Positions 1-10,624 of a DNA stretch of 64,000 bases are shown here, one piece after another. The notes under the pieces are model-generated. The model worked only from the letters and a program-made list of their open reading frames with translations. It was not told the DNA's origin and ran no database searches. A program made the translations under genes and the position numbers. The stretch is from assembly GCA_032433765.1 (NCBI GenBank), contig JAVIAB010000101.1, positions 66,754,640 through 66,818,639 on the forward strand, read 5' to 3'. Position 1 is the first letter of the stretch. Each line of letters opens with the position of its first letter. Source of the DNA: Megaustenia siamemsis. Taxonomy: Eukaryota > Mollusca > Gastropoda > Stylommatophora > Ariophantidae.

Positions 1-667
1 AGCAGGGACGAACAAACACCACACACACACACATTAATGGACGACACAGACATGAACGACATTTCGGCTGAATTGGCCTTCAGCAGGGACGAACAGACAC
101 CACACACACACACACACACACACACACATTAATGAACGACACAAATATGAACGACATTTCGGCTGAATTGACCTTCTTCAGGAACGAACAGACACACACA
201 CACACACACACACAAACATTAATGGACGACACAAATATGAACGACATTTCGGCTGAATTGGCCTTCAGCAGGGACGAATAAACACCATATATACACACAC
301 ACATTAATGGACGACACAAATATGAACGACATTTCGGCTGAATTGGCCTTCAGCAGGGACGAACAAACAAACACCACACACACACACACACACACATATT
401 AATGGAGGACACAAATATGAACGACATTTCGGCTGAATTGGCCTTCAGCAGGAACGAACAAACACCACACACACACACACATTAATGGACGACACAAATA
501 TGAACGACATTTCGGCTGAATTGGCCTTCAGCAGGAACGAACAAACACCACACACACACACACATTAATGGACGACACAAATATGAACGACATTTCGGCT
601 CAATTAGCCTTCAGCAGGGACGAACAAACAAACACCGCACACACACACACACACACACACACACATT
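1..667. repeat. 80-98 bp minisatellite with internal (CA)n
   Basis: About eight tandem units, each holding a core that starts ATTAATGGACGACACAAAT, continues through GACATTTCGGCTGAATTGGC and ends in a CACACA run of variable length. Length differences between units come almost entirely from the CA tract. The array is cut by the left edge of the window, so its full size is unknown. Short open frames through it only reflect CA-repeat translation. Confidence 0.95.
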
Positions 668-1247
668 AATGTAGGTAAATCTTTTCATTTCTCCTTCACA
701 TTCAGCTTTACTTCAAACTCGCATTTGTAATCATTTATATGTACTTTTTTGCCTTGATCACCATAGGTACTAGAAGTGGGTACCTTTTGGTAGGAGTTCT
801 TTCTTTTATGTCAGTGGTTTGGTCCATAAAATGCATACGTTTGGTATTGTCTGTGTTCATCTGGAGGCCACTTTGCCATGTAAAGTGATGAAATGGATCT
901 ATCTTTGATTCGGTGTCTGACAATTGGTTGTTTTAAGATAAATGAAAATGCGAGTTGTTATAAAGTACTACATATCAAACGTATAATAAGTATTACAAAG
1001 TATTACTTTACACTTTCTGATAGAAAGAGATAAACTGTGCGATATGTTGCTTTATATAAATAACGTTCATACTATGTGTATATGTTTTCTCAGATTTATT
1101 ATGTTTGGAATGGAGCAACGGCAGTAAGTGACATGAACGCGAGTAATGCATCATCATCAATATCACCGTAGCATCATCATCAACATCATATCCATCATCA
1201 TCATCAAATGCAATGCTTGCTATCGTAGAGGATAATATTTCTCCAAA
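668..1247. other. no gene recognised; AT-rich with ATC-rich patch
   Basis: About 580 bases without a recognisable gene or transposon. A low-complexity ATC/CAT-rich stretch lies at about 1147-1207, similar in composition to the trinucleotide tails of LINE-C elsewhere in the window but without adjoining LINE sequence. Confidence 0.5.
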
Positions 1248-1545
1248 TGTAATTGTTCTAATTGTCCTAAGTGAGACATATTAGTGGTGTTCTAATTGTC
1301 CAACGTGAGATACATTTATGATATTCTAATTGTCCAAAGTGAGACATATTTGTGATGTTCTAATTGTCCAAAGTGAGACACATTTATGATGTTCTAATTG
1401 TCCAACGTGAGATACATTTGTGATGTTCTAATTGTCCAAAGTGAGACATATTTGTTATGTTCTAATTGTCCAAAGTGAGACATATTTGTGATGTTCTAAT
1501 TGTCCAAAGTGAGACACATTTGTGATGTTCTAATTGTCCATGGTA
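1248..1545. repeat. 34-bp minisatellite
   Basis: About nine units, each beginning GTTCTAATTGTCCAAAGTGA and followed by GACATATTTGTGAT. Units differ by point changes such as AAAG/AACG and ATATTT/ACATTT. No open frame of interest. Confidence 0.95.
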
Positions 1546-2285
1546 AAATAAAAATTAATTCTACATTTTATAAATTCACAACATTCATTAACCATCACCT
1601 TCTGTTGAACTCAAAATAAGATTAATGAGTTATGGTATCCCCTTTCTTCAACACGAAACAATACATACCAAGAGCAAGAAATATTTTAAACAGAGTATAT
1701 TAGTAGTGAATTACGGGGTTCATGTGGATTGTTTTGAACTATTCTAGCAACGGAGTATGCACCATGTGGCTGCGGTGTGGCGCCGTCTACTGGTGTCGCT
1801 GATGACATTTTTTTGGTGTTATTTTTGTTTGCTGCTACAACTACTGGTCACGGTCGTACTAATGAATTTAACAGTTGAACGATGGACTTTACATCTGATC
1901 AAAATAGTGACCCCGGTCGTACTAATGAGTTTAAAAGTTGACCGGTAAAGAGCAGTTAGTGTGAAAATATGAGACGGAAACATCGACTTCATGTAATTTA
2001 CTAATAATCTTAATGACCGCTTGGCAACTAACTGACACTGGCCATTGGCCGTGACACTGACCACGGTGCGTGCTAAAGAGTTTAAGAGCTGAACAGAATT
2101 GTATTAATGGATAAATTGAGCGCTTGACCTTGACCGGCCTAGTCATGCACACTGGACGCGCTAATGAGTTTAACAACTGGACGACGGAATACCAGCGACC
2201 TGTGAAACACTAGTGTGGCGTTGTTTTTAAAGAGACGTGGACGGTAAATTAAAGACATTGTGATGGAAAGACAACTTAATAGAGT
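1546..2285. repeat. degenerate dispersed direct repeats, no gene
   Basis: A motif close to CGGTCGTACTAATGAGTTTA followed by an AGTTGAAC-like stretch recurs near 1852, 1914, 2066 and 2155 with irregular spacing. It looks like an old, decayed tandem array. Short open frames on both strands across it show no recognisable domain. Confidence 0.45.
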
Positions 2286-2289
2286 TATT

Positions 2290-2705
2290 ACAGGACCATC
2301 ATTGTCTGTTTGTGGGATATGACAGCGAGGTAACTTTAATGTATGGTAATACTTTCTTTAAGCGTGGCTATGACATAGGCATAACAATCATGTTTTGTTA
2401 AATTTTCTTTTAGTAGGGTTATGACAGGGGCGTAACTTTTATGTTTGGTAGTAGTATTTTCTTGTAGTGTGGTTATGCAAGAGGCGTAACTTTCATGGGT
2501 AGTAGTAATATTTTTTAGCAAAGTTAGGCCAGGAAGGGGTAACCCACATGATTGGTAGTACCATTTTCTGAGAGTGGGGTTATATCTAAGGGGTAACGCT
2601 TACTTAGTAGTACTATTTTAGTTGAGTTAGGACAGGAGGGGGTACCCCTCGTGATTTGTAGTACCATTTTCTGTTAGTATGGTTATCTCTGGGGCAAAAC
2701 CTACC
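2290..2705. repeat. diverged ~56-60 bp minisatellite, left part
   Basis: About seven strongly diverged units containing a TTGGTAGTAGTATTTTCT-like block, then GTGGTTATG and GGGGCGTAAC-like blocks. A further unit with the same blocks occurs at 3095-3165, so the array was interrupted by the sequence at about 2706-3094. Confidence 0.8.
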
Positions 2706-2854
2706 TGATGAGTTCTGTAATTAACTTTCTATCTTCCTTCCTTCTTTTCTTCCTTCATTCATTCATCCACCCTATCTCGATATCTTCCTTCCTTCCTTCT
2801 TGCCTCCATCCATCCATCCCTCCCCCAATCCTATCATATCGCTGTTGGTATCGG

Positions 2855-3090
2855 TCGATTCAGTGTCGTTGAATGATGGAATGTCAACCAGAATGGCTAT
2901 TCAACAGGGGACTCTGATAGTGTCATAGACCTGGCACTGATGTCTTCTTCCTTCGCACCGGTTTGCAGGTATAGTGTACTAGGTTTCCACGGAAGTGATC
3001 ACTATCCATGTGTCATCCAAATTTAGAAAGGTAGAAATAGAAGCCAGAAAGTCAAGTTCAACACATTCCACTATGAGAACACAGACATGG
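2855..3090 (+). mobile_element. LINE endonuclease-domain fragment
   Basis: A broken reading frame gives TGDSDSVIDLALMSS and then GFHGSDHYPCVIQI. The spacing and the S-D-H-x-P motif match the C-terminal end of the apurinic-type endonuclease domain of non-LTR retrotransposons, where the His is catalytic. No reverse transcriptase follows. The piece lies in the middle of a split minisatellite next to a CTTC/CATC-rich tract (about 2725-2825), consistent with an old truncated insertion. Family not determinable. Confidence 0.55.
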
Positions 3091-3094
3091 AAAT

Positions 3095-3165
3095 ACAGGA
3101 GGGGGTTAACCTCGTGATTGGTAGTACCATTTTCTCCTAGTAGGGTTATGTCAGGGGCGTAACCT
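3095..3165. repeat. diverged ~58 bp minisatellite, right part
   Basis: One unit with the same ATTGGTAGTACCATTTTCT and AGGGTTATGTCAGGGGCGT blocks as the array ending near 2705. Marks the right side of the interruption. Confidence 0.75.
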
Positions 3166-3237
3166 ACTTGATTTTTTTTTTAGTTTGCATGCAACTATTT
3201 TTTTTGTCTAGTAGGCGAACTTTTAGGGGTTTTGTGT

Positions 3238-3744
3238 CTAACTATTTTGACTTTGGAATGAGCGCCGACGTTTTGCGTATATTTTCTTATCTTTCGTGTA
3301 CAGTCTTGACCGGGGCTGGTACCTCTTGTGACATCTCGTGACATCTCGGGGCTTACTGTGACCTCTCATGACCTGTTTATAGAGTGAAATTAGTGAAGGA
3401 AGATCCCACACGATACATCGTTTTCCCATTGCCACCTCGTCCATATTTTTCATGTCTTTAAACCGTGGGTTATTTACCAACTTGGTTGTATTGACCCCGT
3501 ACTTAACATAGGACACGTCCACGTGGTTCGCTTTATTCGTCAGGGTCTTCCCGTATGCCGAGTTTCTCAAGAGTTTCATCGTAACACTGACTATAGATTG
3601 ATTTTCGTCTATAGCTTGTTTCATAAGTCGTGCCCAACTTTTAAAATCAATATCTTTTAAACCGCTTTTTGTATTTTTTTCAAAATTTGCATGTAAAGTT
3701 ATAATGATTAGAACCCAACAGGGAATTAATTTCATTAAAAACAA
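3238..3744 (-). pseudogene. Polinton/Maverick-type protein-primed DNA polymerase B fragment
   Basis: An open frame of 168 codons carries KLLRNSAYGKTLTNK at about residues 58-72, matching the K-x3-NSxYGK motif (Kx6YG, motif B) of family B DNA polymerases, especially the protein-primed type of Polinton/Maverick elements, adintovirus-like elements and linear plasmids. Further on, a block around VNNPRFKDMKNMDEVAMGKR and WDLPSLISLYK resembles the stretch that follows motif B in these polymerases. The usual length is about 1000 residues or more, so only a small slice remains. After about residue 118 the peptide becomes basic and unrelated. I see no exonuclease motifs, no YxDTDS motif and no other Polinton genes (integrase, capsid, ATPase) nearby. 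A relic, probably not expressed. Confidence 0.65.
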
Positions 3745-3996
3745 ACATTTGGTTATTATTATTGCTTATTTGATTTATATAAATTTATAACGACCCATTG
3801 ATGTAGTCAAAACTTAGTGTTTACAGTATTTAAGTTAAAAATAGCGATTACAAATCTATACACAGTCAAATTTACGATTTTTCACGCTTTAAACGTGAGT
3901 TCTCTGACACAATTAGACACTTGTAGAAAACACGAGGCATTGTGTGTTCCATTTCCGTTCATTCATAGGTGCAAACGTGGAACGCTAACATTTATC

Positions 3997-5238
3997 ATGA
4001 GTCTTAAAATGAAATTCTGCAGTTTACAAAACATCGCAATAAAAATGTATGACTATTTTTGCAAAGAGGCTAAACGAGGAAGATTATTTCATTCTTTAGA
4101 AAACCCTGAGACTAGGACAAGACACATTTTGGATTTATCTAAACGGTCATTTAATCGCTGGATTCAAGCACGTGACCGTGAATGTTCCAAATATACAAAA
4201 TCACAAGGAAGAGCAAAAATGTTGGATAATTTCGACAGTGAACTTATTAGAAGTGAAATTCGCAAAATGTTGGGTATGAATGAAACTGTTACAATAAGAA
4301 AATTAAAAGTATCGCTGAAAAAGAACAACAGTATTGAAATATCAAAGTCTACATTATGGAGGAATGTGAGAGCTGCAGGCTTTACATTCAGAAAGTATTC
4401 CAATGGACGAAACATCATCTGTGAGAAGCCACATATAGTAGTCATGAGAAGCAAGTACTTACGTGAAGTAAAAGAGGTGCGCAAGCAAGGTTATGATATT
4501 GTGTACTTGGATGAAACATGGATCAATGCTCACCACACTAACCAAAGGGAATGGCAGTCATCAGATGGAAAGATTAAGAGATTAATACCTAGCAGCAAAG
4601 GACAGCGCTTGATAATTGCTCATGCAGGTAGTCGACAACATGGACTAATACAGAATGCAGAGCTCATTTTTCTTTCAAAATCCATAGACAATCGGGATTA
4701 TCACTCTGAGATGAATGGTCACATATTTAGACATTGGATTGAAAATTCTGTTCTCCCATCACTAGATCGACCATCTTGTCTAATAATGGACAATGCAGCG
4801 TACCACAACATTGTTGCACTTGAAGATAAAGTCCCGACGTCATCCAGTACAAAAGATGCTATTAAGATATGGCTCACAAAGGAGCACATACAATTTAATA
4901 ACATGTACTTAAAACCTGAATTACTATCTCTAGTAAAGCAAAAACAGAGGACAAAGATTTTTCAAATAGATAAGATTATCCAAGAGCACGGTCATATAAG
5001 TTTGAGGCTGCCACCTTACCATGCTCATTTAAATCCAATAGAACTAATCTGGGCAAAATTAAAAGGACAAGTGGCAGATGAAAATACAACATTCAAAATA
5101 TGCGATGTAAAGACTCTTGCTAATCTCGCTTTATTAAATATAGACAAAGATTATTGGGCTAAATGTGAAGACCACGTCTTAAAACAGGAAGAGGGATATT
5201 GGAAAAATGATGGTTTGTGGATGTTCAACCCCAAATAG
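3997..5238 (+). CDS. IS630/Tc1/mariner-type DDE transposase, copy 1 (C-terminus frameshifted)
   Basis: Cut-and-paste transposase, 413 codons. I start at ATG 3997 because the second copy at 22475 begins at the matching place; the frame is open upstream to an ATG at 3817, but that extension has no counterpart. Residues about 10-165 form the DNA-binding part (RHILDLSKRSFNRW and IEISKSTLWRNVRAAGF are helix-turn-helix-like). The catalytic core shows D172 (YLDETW), D265 (IMDNAAYH) and E349 (HLNPIELIW). By my count 83 residues separate the second Asp from the Glu, far more than the 34 of classical Tc1. From memory, a long-spacer group of this superfamily has been described as DD82E 'Sailor'; this is a close fit. 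Compared with copy 2, a small indel after residue 413 puts the conserved tail ending DSSDSE (to 5273) out of frame. The catalytic core is uninterrupted. Activity unknown. Confidence 0.9.
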   Translation: MSLKMKFCSLQNIAIKMYDYFCKEAKRGRLFHSLENPETRTRHILDLSKRSFNRWIQARDRECSKYTKSQGRAKMLDNFDSELIRSEIRKMLGMNETVTIRKLKVSLKKNNSIEISKSTLWRNVRAAGFTFRKYSNGRNIICEKPHIVVMRSKYLREVKEVRKQGYDIVYLDETWINAHHTNQREWQSSDGKIKRLIPSSKGQRLIIAHAGSRQHGLIQNAELIFLSKSIDNRDYHSEMNGHIFRHWIENSVLPSLDRPSCLIMDNAAYHNIVALEDKVPTSSSTKDAIKIWLTKEHIQFNNMYLKPELLSLVKQKQRTKIFQIDKIIQEHGHISLRLPPYHAHLNPIELIWAKLKGQVADENTTFKICDVKTLANLALLNIDKDYWAKCEDHVLKQEEGYWKNDGLWMFNPK

Positions 5239-5715
5239 TTATTAATCTTTTAGACTCGTCTGATTCAGAATGAAAGTATATAGCCCCCACAATGTTGGCC
5301 CCTATATTACCTTAAATTATTTCAACAAACGGTCCTTTTGAGGACCACACAACTATGAAAATTGGACATACAGGTATACCTAGATATTATCGTCCGTCCT
5401 CGAACTGAGCAGACAATAATTATCCTGGTGTTTTGTTTTATCCAGTTATTTCCCCATTACGGCCACGCCTTTACCTAGTGAAAATTAATTCTTAGACCAG
5501 CAACTACGGTAATTTCTATTCTTTAGGGCTTCACAATTTACAATTTTGACAAACATCAAAGAAATATCGCCGCTTTAAGAAAACTGCAGCTGCAAGATAT
5601 TTGTTAAATATACATTTAAAGGGTCTTTTGCATTCTAATAACATTTGGAAAATTTCAAAAGTATTTAACAAACGGTTAGAGAGTAATAGCGTTTTTAAGT
5701 TGGGCATATGTTTTG
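5239..5715 (+). other. 3' region of transposon copy 1
   Basis: Holds the out-of-frame transposase tail (to 5273) and untranslated transposon sequence. A block reading CGCCGCTTTAAGAAAACTG near 5569-5587 matches, inverted, the 3' region of the second element near 20725-20755. I could not identify a clear terminal inverted repeat for this copy on either side, so its borders are unknown. Confidence 0.5.
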
Positions 5716-5722
5716 AAACGAG

Positions 5723-5960
5723 CTATAAATCCCCAGCCTGAGGCGTCTCTGTGACCTTATTACCAAGCTCTTTAAAACAACTAACAGCTAAATCCTCGGC
5801 TAATCGTACATGACCGAAATCGGCATGACCTGTAGTGCGTCGAAACGCATTGAAAGAATTAACAAATACTGGCGCTTCATGAGCATTTACCATTCTTCCC
5901 TTCACGGTGATAGTTTTGGAGTTTATTGAATTGTTTACCCTCAGTATTTAACGCATTCGA
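5723..5960 (-). other. unrecognised open frame (about 75 codons)
   Basis: The frame ends at 5723 and stays open upstream to about 5950 with no Met until residue GRMVNAHEAP. It reads through VFVNSFNAFRRTTGHADFGH and ends KVTETPQAGDL. The composition is balanced and not repeat-like, unlike most short frames here, so it may be a fragment of a transposon or an exon. I do not recognise the family and assign no function. Confidence 0.25.
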
Positions 5961-6109
5961 TATGTATTTCTTCTATGTAACTGGACAGCCTCCATTGTTC
6001 CATGTAAATCATGTTTCGCAAAGACGTCGGTTCGTTTGTACCTAATTACTTTCGATGTGTAAAGACAGCGTGAAGTTTTGGACTTGCTGCTGCAGTGAAA
6101 TATACGGGG

Positions 6110-6328
6110 AAACGATACTGAAAGTTATATTTTACTGTGTACTTTATGTTTTACTGTGTAAGGTATATTGTATTGTATAAATTATTGTGTTTTTAATGTA
6201 TAAGTTATATGTTCCTGTGAAAGATATATTTTACTGTGTACGTTATGTTTTACTGTGTAAGTTATATTTTATTGTATAAATTATTATGTTTTCTTGTAAA
6301 AGTTATATTTTACTGCGAAAGTTATATT

Positions 6329-6330
<2 letters not shown>
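6110..6330. repeat. ~28 bp degenerate repeat, left part
   Basis: Recurring TTATATTTTACTGTGTA/AAGTTATG-type blocks, about eight loose units. The same blocks resume at 6976 after a LINE-D insertion. Confidence 0.75.
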
Positions 6331-6359
<29 letters not shown>

Positions 6360-6975
6360 GCGATCAAGACTCAATCAGAGTAGGATTGCAGACTCTCTCA
6401 TGAAGTCAGTTGTCTGTTTAAGTGAGTCGATTACCCCATATAGTTTCTCTTCCAAGAATGTGGGTGTGGACTACATTGTGCTTCTCAGGTCTGTGTACTG
6501 GAGACAATCCTATAGAACATGTTTTGTGGTCATATTGTCAAGTGTACAGTGGCATAGGCTGGTTGTACCTATTTTGAATTTGGTGTAGGCCTACATCTGA
6601 TTGATCATTCTATTGTGGCCAGTGAGTAGGCGAAGTATGATGACTTGATCTCTCCTTGATAGTTGGTGGTAACCGTCGCCCTCGTTATGCTTTGGGTGTT
6701 CTCGTTTCCATTTTTCATGGAACTGGCCTTTGAGGATGGATTTAGCTTCATCATAACTGAGCTGATTGTTTTCTTGTGATAATCTCCGTCCCTCATTAGC
6801 TAATTTGTCTGCGCGTTCGTTCCCGTGTATATTACAGTGTCATGGTATTCACTGAATGACTACTCTCTGGAAGTTATTGCATAGTTGGTCCAGGGTTCTT
6901 CTCAAGTAATCTAGTTCATTGTTCTTGGGACTTTTTAGAGCTGTTAGTAATGACAGTGCATAAAAAAATAACTTA
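6331..6975 (-). mobile_element. LINE-D 3' fragment (RNase H and C-terminus)
   Basis: On the minus strand the sequence encodes the end of an RNase H domain (GNERADKLANEG), a spacer with LSYDEAKSILKGQFHEKW, a zinc-knuckle-like stretch LCHCTLDNMTTKHVLQDC, and the terminus FMRESAILL, then a (GA)n tail (seen as CT at 6331-6360). This is the same family as the long copy at 16256-19540. It is 5'-truncated within RNase H near 6975 and has stops and frameshifts. It split a degenerate minisatellite whose halves lie on both sides. No clear target duplication. Confidence 0.85.
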
Positions 6976-7165
6976 CACTTTTTCATATTTTGCTGTGTAC
7001 TTTATGTTTTACTATCTACGTTATATTTCATAGCAATAATTATTATGTTTTCTTGAATAGGTGATATTTTCCTGTGAAAGTTATATTTTATCGCGAAAGT
7101 TACTATTTATTGTGCAGGTTATGTTTTATTGTAAATATTATATTTTATCGTGGAAGTGATGTAAA
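6976..7165. repeat. ~28 bp degenerate repeat, right part
   Basis: Continuation of the TTATATTTTACTGTGTA-like array interrupted by LINE-D. Confidence 0.75.
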
Positions 7166-7168
7166 GTT

Positions 7169-7372
7169 CACAAGATCGAGGGCTATGGAAGAATATTAAA
7201 CGAGTACGTACCTATTGAAGGGGTAGGGTTCGATCCCAACCGACGGCTTCCGGGTTCACCCAGCCTTAAATGGGTACCTGATTTTTTTCTGGGAAAGTAA
7301 AGCAGCACGGGCGTTATACCGACCACATTACCCCAAAAATCATGTGCTGAAGGGGTACTTTACTTTTTTACT
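7169..7372 (+). mobile_element. SINE-1 copy a (tRNA-derived)
   Basis: Contains a good polymerase III B box (GGTTCGATCCC, near 7218), then the family body (CGGCTTCCGGGTTCACCCAG, then AAAGTAAAGCAGCACGGGCG, then ACCCCAAAAATCATGTGCTG) and a short GGGGTACTTTAC tail. The A-box half of the head is degraded in this copy. Confidence 0.8.
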
Positions 7373-7799
7373 ACTTACGTACCTATTGCTTCTCAGCGTA
7401 TGTAATGATGGTAATGGTAAATAGTTGTATTTAAAAAATGATAAGCTAAAAGGTCGTATTTTCTGTTTCAGATATTTAACAGTGTTGAAAAGGTAGTACT
7501 ATAGTCCAGACTTGCTGCGATTGCGTAAAAAGAACTGGTTAAACTTGTGTAACTAAATGAATTATGTGAATTCTATCAAGATTGTCCACATTAAATGCTG
7601 CATTATTCTTACTGAACGCGCAAAAAATACCATGAATAAAAAAAATCTGTGTAATTTGATAATAGCCAAAGTAATCGTGAGTTTTATAGAAAGAAATATA
7701 TCCACATATAATATATCACTTTCTTCTTTAATGAGTGGTAAATACGAAGATATGTAACAGAATCATAAAAGAAATACAGAAATATGATACATATATTTA

Positions 7800-8036
7800 T
7801 ATATAAAAAGAAGGAGCTCAATGCTAAGTGAACTAGACCAGCAAAGACAAATGGTCGAGTTGGATCTTAATCGACCATTTCCGAGTTGACGCAGCCTTAA
7901 GTGGGTCCAGAATTTATTTCAGGGAAAGTAAAGCAGTACGTGCGTAATATCGACCTCATTACCCCAAAATTCATGAGCCGAAGGTTTATACAGATAATGG
8001 ACACTAACACCATATTCCATATGCATCTCATAGTGT
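7800..8036 (+). mobile_element. SINE-1 copy b
   Basis: Same body as the other SINE-1 copies (GGGAAAGTAAAGCAGTACGT, then ATTACCCCAAAATTCATGAG) and the 3' end CACTAACACCATATTCCATA. The tRNA-like head is eroded (AGCTCAATGCTAAGTGAAC). It belongs to the segmental duplication and is the partner of the copy at 16017-16254. Confidence 0.8.
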
Positions 8037-8229
8037 GACCAATCTCTTTACTTTAATTATGTAAAGAGAAACGTGATGCTCAAACTTTATATCACACTAA
8101 CATATGAGTGGAGAATCATGAATTTATTTTATACTAAAATCGCATTTAAAATATGGGTGGGAAAAATTAGTTTTAAATTAATATAACATAACATATATAC
8201 ATACATATATATATTTATATAACTCACAC

Positions 8230-8650
8230 TGAAGACCAATCTCTTAATATCAAATTAATCAAGCTTGTGTGCTTAGCACACTATTATATGTATCTGAAGC
8301 TTAGATAGCATACTCAAATCACGAAAAAAGACTCACTGTTTTCCACATGCGATGTCTCCGCAGAATAAATCACATCAAATGGCAGGACAAAATAATCAAC
8401 TTAACTGCCCTGCAACGTGCTAAGACCCCCAACAATAATTTTGATGCTCAGAATACGATGACTAAGATTGCTGGGGCACGTCCAGCGAGTGAAAAATAAA
8501 TGCATCCACACGCGAATACTATATGGTAAACTAACACACGGAAAAAGACAAATCGGCAGAGCTAAACTTCGATAATAAGATATCTGTAAGCAGGCAGACT
8601 TATACTTTGAAGAAACTCCAACAAGGATCACTTTTCAGACTGATCATTAG
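8230..8650 (+). mobile_element. LINE-J 3' fragment, copy 1 (RTE-like)
   Basis: Degraded coding sequence for the region after the reverse-transcriptase domain: a CVLSxLLYxS-like start, FHxRCLRRI as FHMRCLRRI, then KWQDKIINLTALQ and a GELxHGKRQIGRP-like stretch, ending in an ICKQADL-like sequence. This C-terminal pattern is common in RTE-like non-LTR elements. Several stops and frameshifts. 5'-truncated at the same point as the copies at 19722 and 22959. Confidence 0.75.
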
Positions 8651-9238
8651 TGCTCCCTGCTGCCTATTAGACATATTGACCGGAAGTCTCTAATATTTAA
8701 GTTCTATTTGCAACACATTTTCATTATAATATGCAATGCAACATAATTTAAGTTTGCACATCGCAAAGCAGGAGCTGTTTGGTGTTATTAAATGTGATAA
8801 TTATATAAATAAACATGATAATTCTCCTTCCTCAGTGGATACAAGGAAATGATACCATAGAAGCAAACACAACAACGGTAAGTTACGTACACAAGTCATT
8901 TGACTGATTTGAAAAAAAAAGAATAAACATGCATATCCCCACCGCCCAAATCTACCGAATCGCATCATTTCTTTCCAAATCGATTCACTTTGGTATGTCA
9001 CTGAATTAAAGAGAGCACAAACGTCACACGTCACTTGGACAGAAGAAAACATAGATCAATCTCACTGAAGTTCTGATAACGTGACAACAATTGAGAAATT
9101 GACATGAGAAGGCGGTGCCTTCCCATATCTACTCAGCCCTCGTTTCAGCTCTAGTGAACTGGTTGCGTTTTGAAAAAAGGCGCACAGTTCATGATGAACA
9201 CTTCCGGATCGCTGTAACGACCATCGCAAGAAGTACGA

Positions 9239-9412
9239 CCTCCACGCACCCGGGCCAAATCCGTGTAGCTGTCATGATCTGTAAGCGTGCCCTAGGAATC
9301 GATGTCCCTAAAAGTGAAGTGAAGCCTCCACGCGCCCGGGCCAAATCCCTGTAGCTGTCATGATATGTAAGCGTGCCCTAGGAATCGATGTCCCTAAAAG
9401 TGAAGTGAAGCC
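9239..9412 (+). repeat. 86-bp direct duplication
   Basis: Two adjacent copies, nearly identical, each starting CCTCCACGC and containing CCCGGGCCAAATCC and GCCCTAGGAATCGATGTCCC. A 79-codon open frame runs across the first copy (9115-9354) but shows no recognisable domain. Confidence 0.9.
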
Positions 9413-9420
9413 TCTACGTA

Positions 9421-10620
9421 GGTGGAACTTTAAAGGCATGTAATCATTGATGCAAACAGCACCAAAAATGAGCACCAACAACGGACGATTAGGATAGAAA
9501 AAAAAAGAAATAGAAATATGAAACAACATTTCAAGGAACTTCATTATTAACAACCCAGAATAAAAGTAGCAAAGAACACCGCAAAAAAAGAACAATTACA
9601 AATCATAACAAACAACATTAAGTGATAAAATTAACTGTTGCCAACTACTGCTAGAGAATGGACAAGCGATAACAACAACGAGGTGTACCTGGAACACTGA
9701 AGAAAATAAAGCTACATTAATGATTTTCGATAATTAGCAACCAACGACATTGAACAACAAACAAGCATCTAGCAAAGGCTAATAGAAAAAAAAAGATAAA
9801 CTAACAAGGACGAACAACAAAGGAAAAACGAGAAAACAATAACACCAAGCAACAACGAACACTAACAAAAAGCATTGAAGAATCATTTTTGAAACACCTG
9901 TTTTAGCAACCATTATTTATCTGCAGACTGTTTACTGTAATGCGTGTCAAAATAACACTCTCATACCTTCTAGTTATGAGTAGCTCTCAACACTGATAGC
10001 TCAGTTGTGTGTGAAACGTTTTCTAGTTTTTAATATAATTATCATATACCCGTTGGCGTCTTGACAGACGGTTTGTGCAAGCAATAATGACAAGTCAGTA
10101 ATTTGGTGAAATATGAGTGTCATACGCTGAATGTTAATTTGCTGAAGAACACCTCTTCTCGTGGCTGATTCTGCTTATATTGGACAAACAGATCCTTCCG
10201 CAGAACGAATAATGTGTATTCGTGGTGCCTGGCATCATCTCCTTTCTCCTACGCCTTTTGTCTTCTGAATTTGATATCAGCACTGACTCGAATGTTACTG
10301 TGCTACTTTTTGTTTATGTTCCTCATGTGCTACGTTCTGCAACAACATTTTCCCATATCTAAAGAGTCCAAATACCTCGTCAGTTCTGAATGTGGTCGTG
10401 TTCACAAGTATAGTCATGAATTCGTTTGTCTAATTGAAATTAGATTAAGCTCAAAATAAACAAAAAACGCTTTCAGATTAAGAGATCAAGACGTTCAAAC
10501 GTGATGCTCTTTTTCTGCCCAGCAACATAGACAACATTGTTTGTTGTTAGGAGCCTCATCCATTTTTTGTTTGCTTTCAATGTTGTGCAGGCAGCGACCA
10601 TATTTGTAGCCTACACTTTT
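9421..10620. other. no gene recognised
   Basis: About 1.2 kb, A-rich with many ACAACAA-type stretches to about 9900, then mixed composition. Open frames on both strands stay under 100 codons and resemble nothing I know. Confidence 0.4.
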
Positions 10621-10624
10621 CGAT

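Larger units (their letters stand above)
7615..9170 (+). repeat. segmental duplication, copy 1
   Basis: This stretch matches 15905-20556 in order and orientation: 7620-8036 with 15915-16254; 8036-8210 with 19545-19715; the LINE-J pieces 8230-8650 with 19722-20150; 8675-9000 with 20167-20485; 9105-9167 with 20493-20556. The second copy is split by LINE-D. The matched flanks (for example AATATGCAATGCAACATAAT) are not transposon sequence that I recognise, so this is a duplication of a locus rather than independent insertions. Confidence 0.85.
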
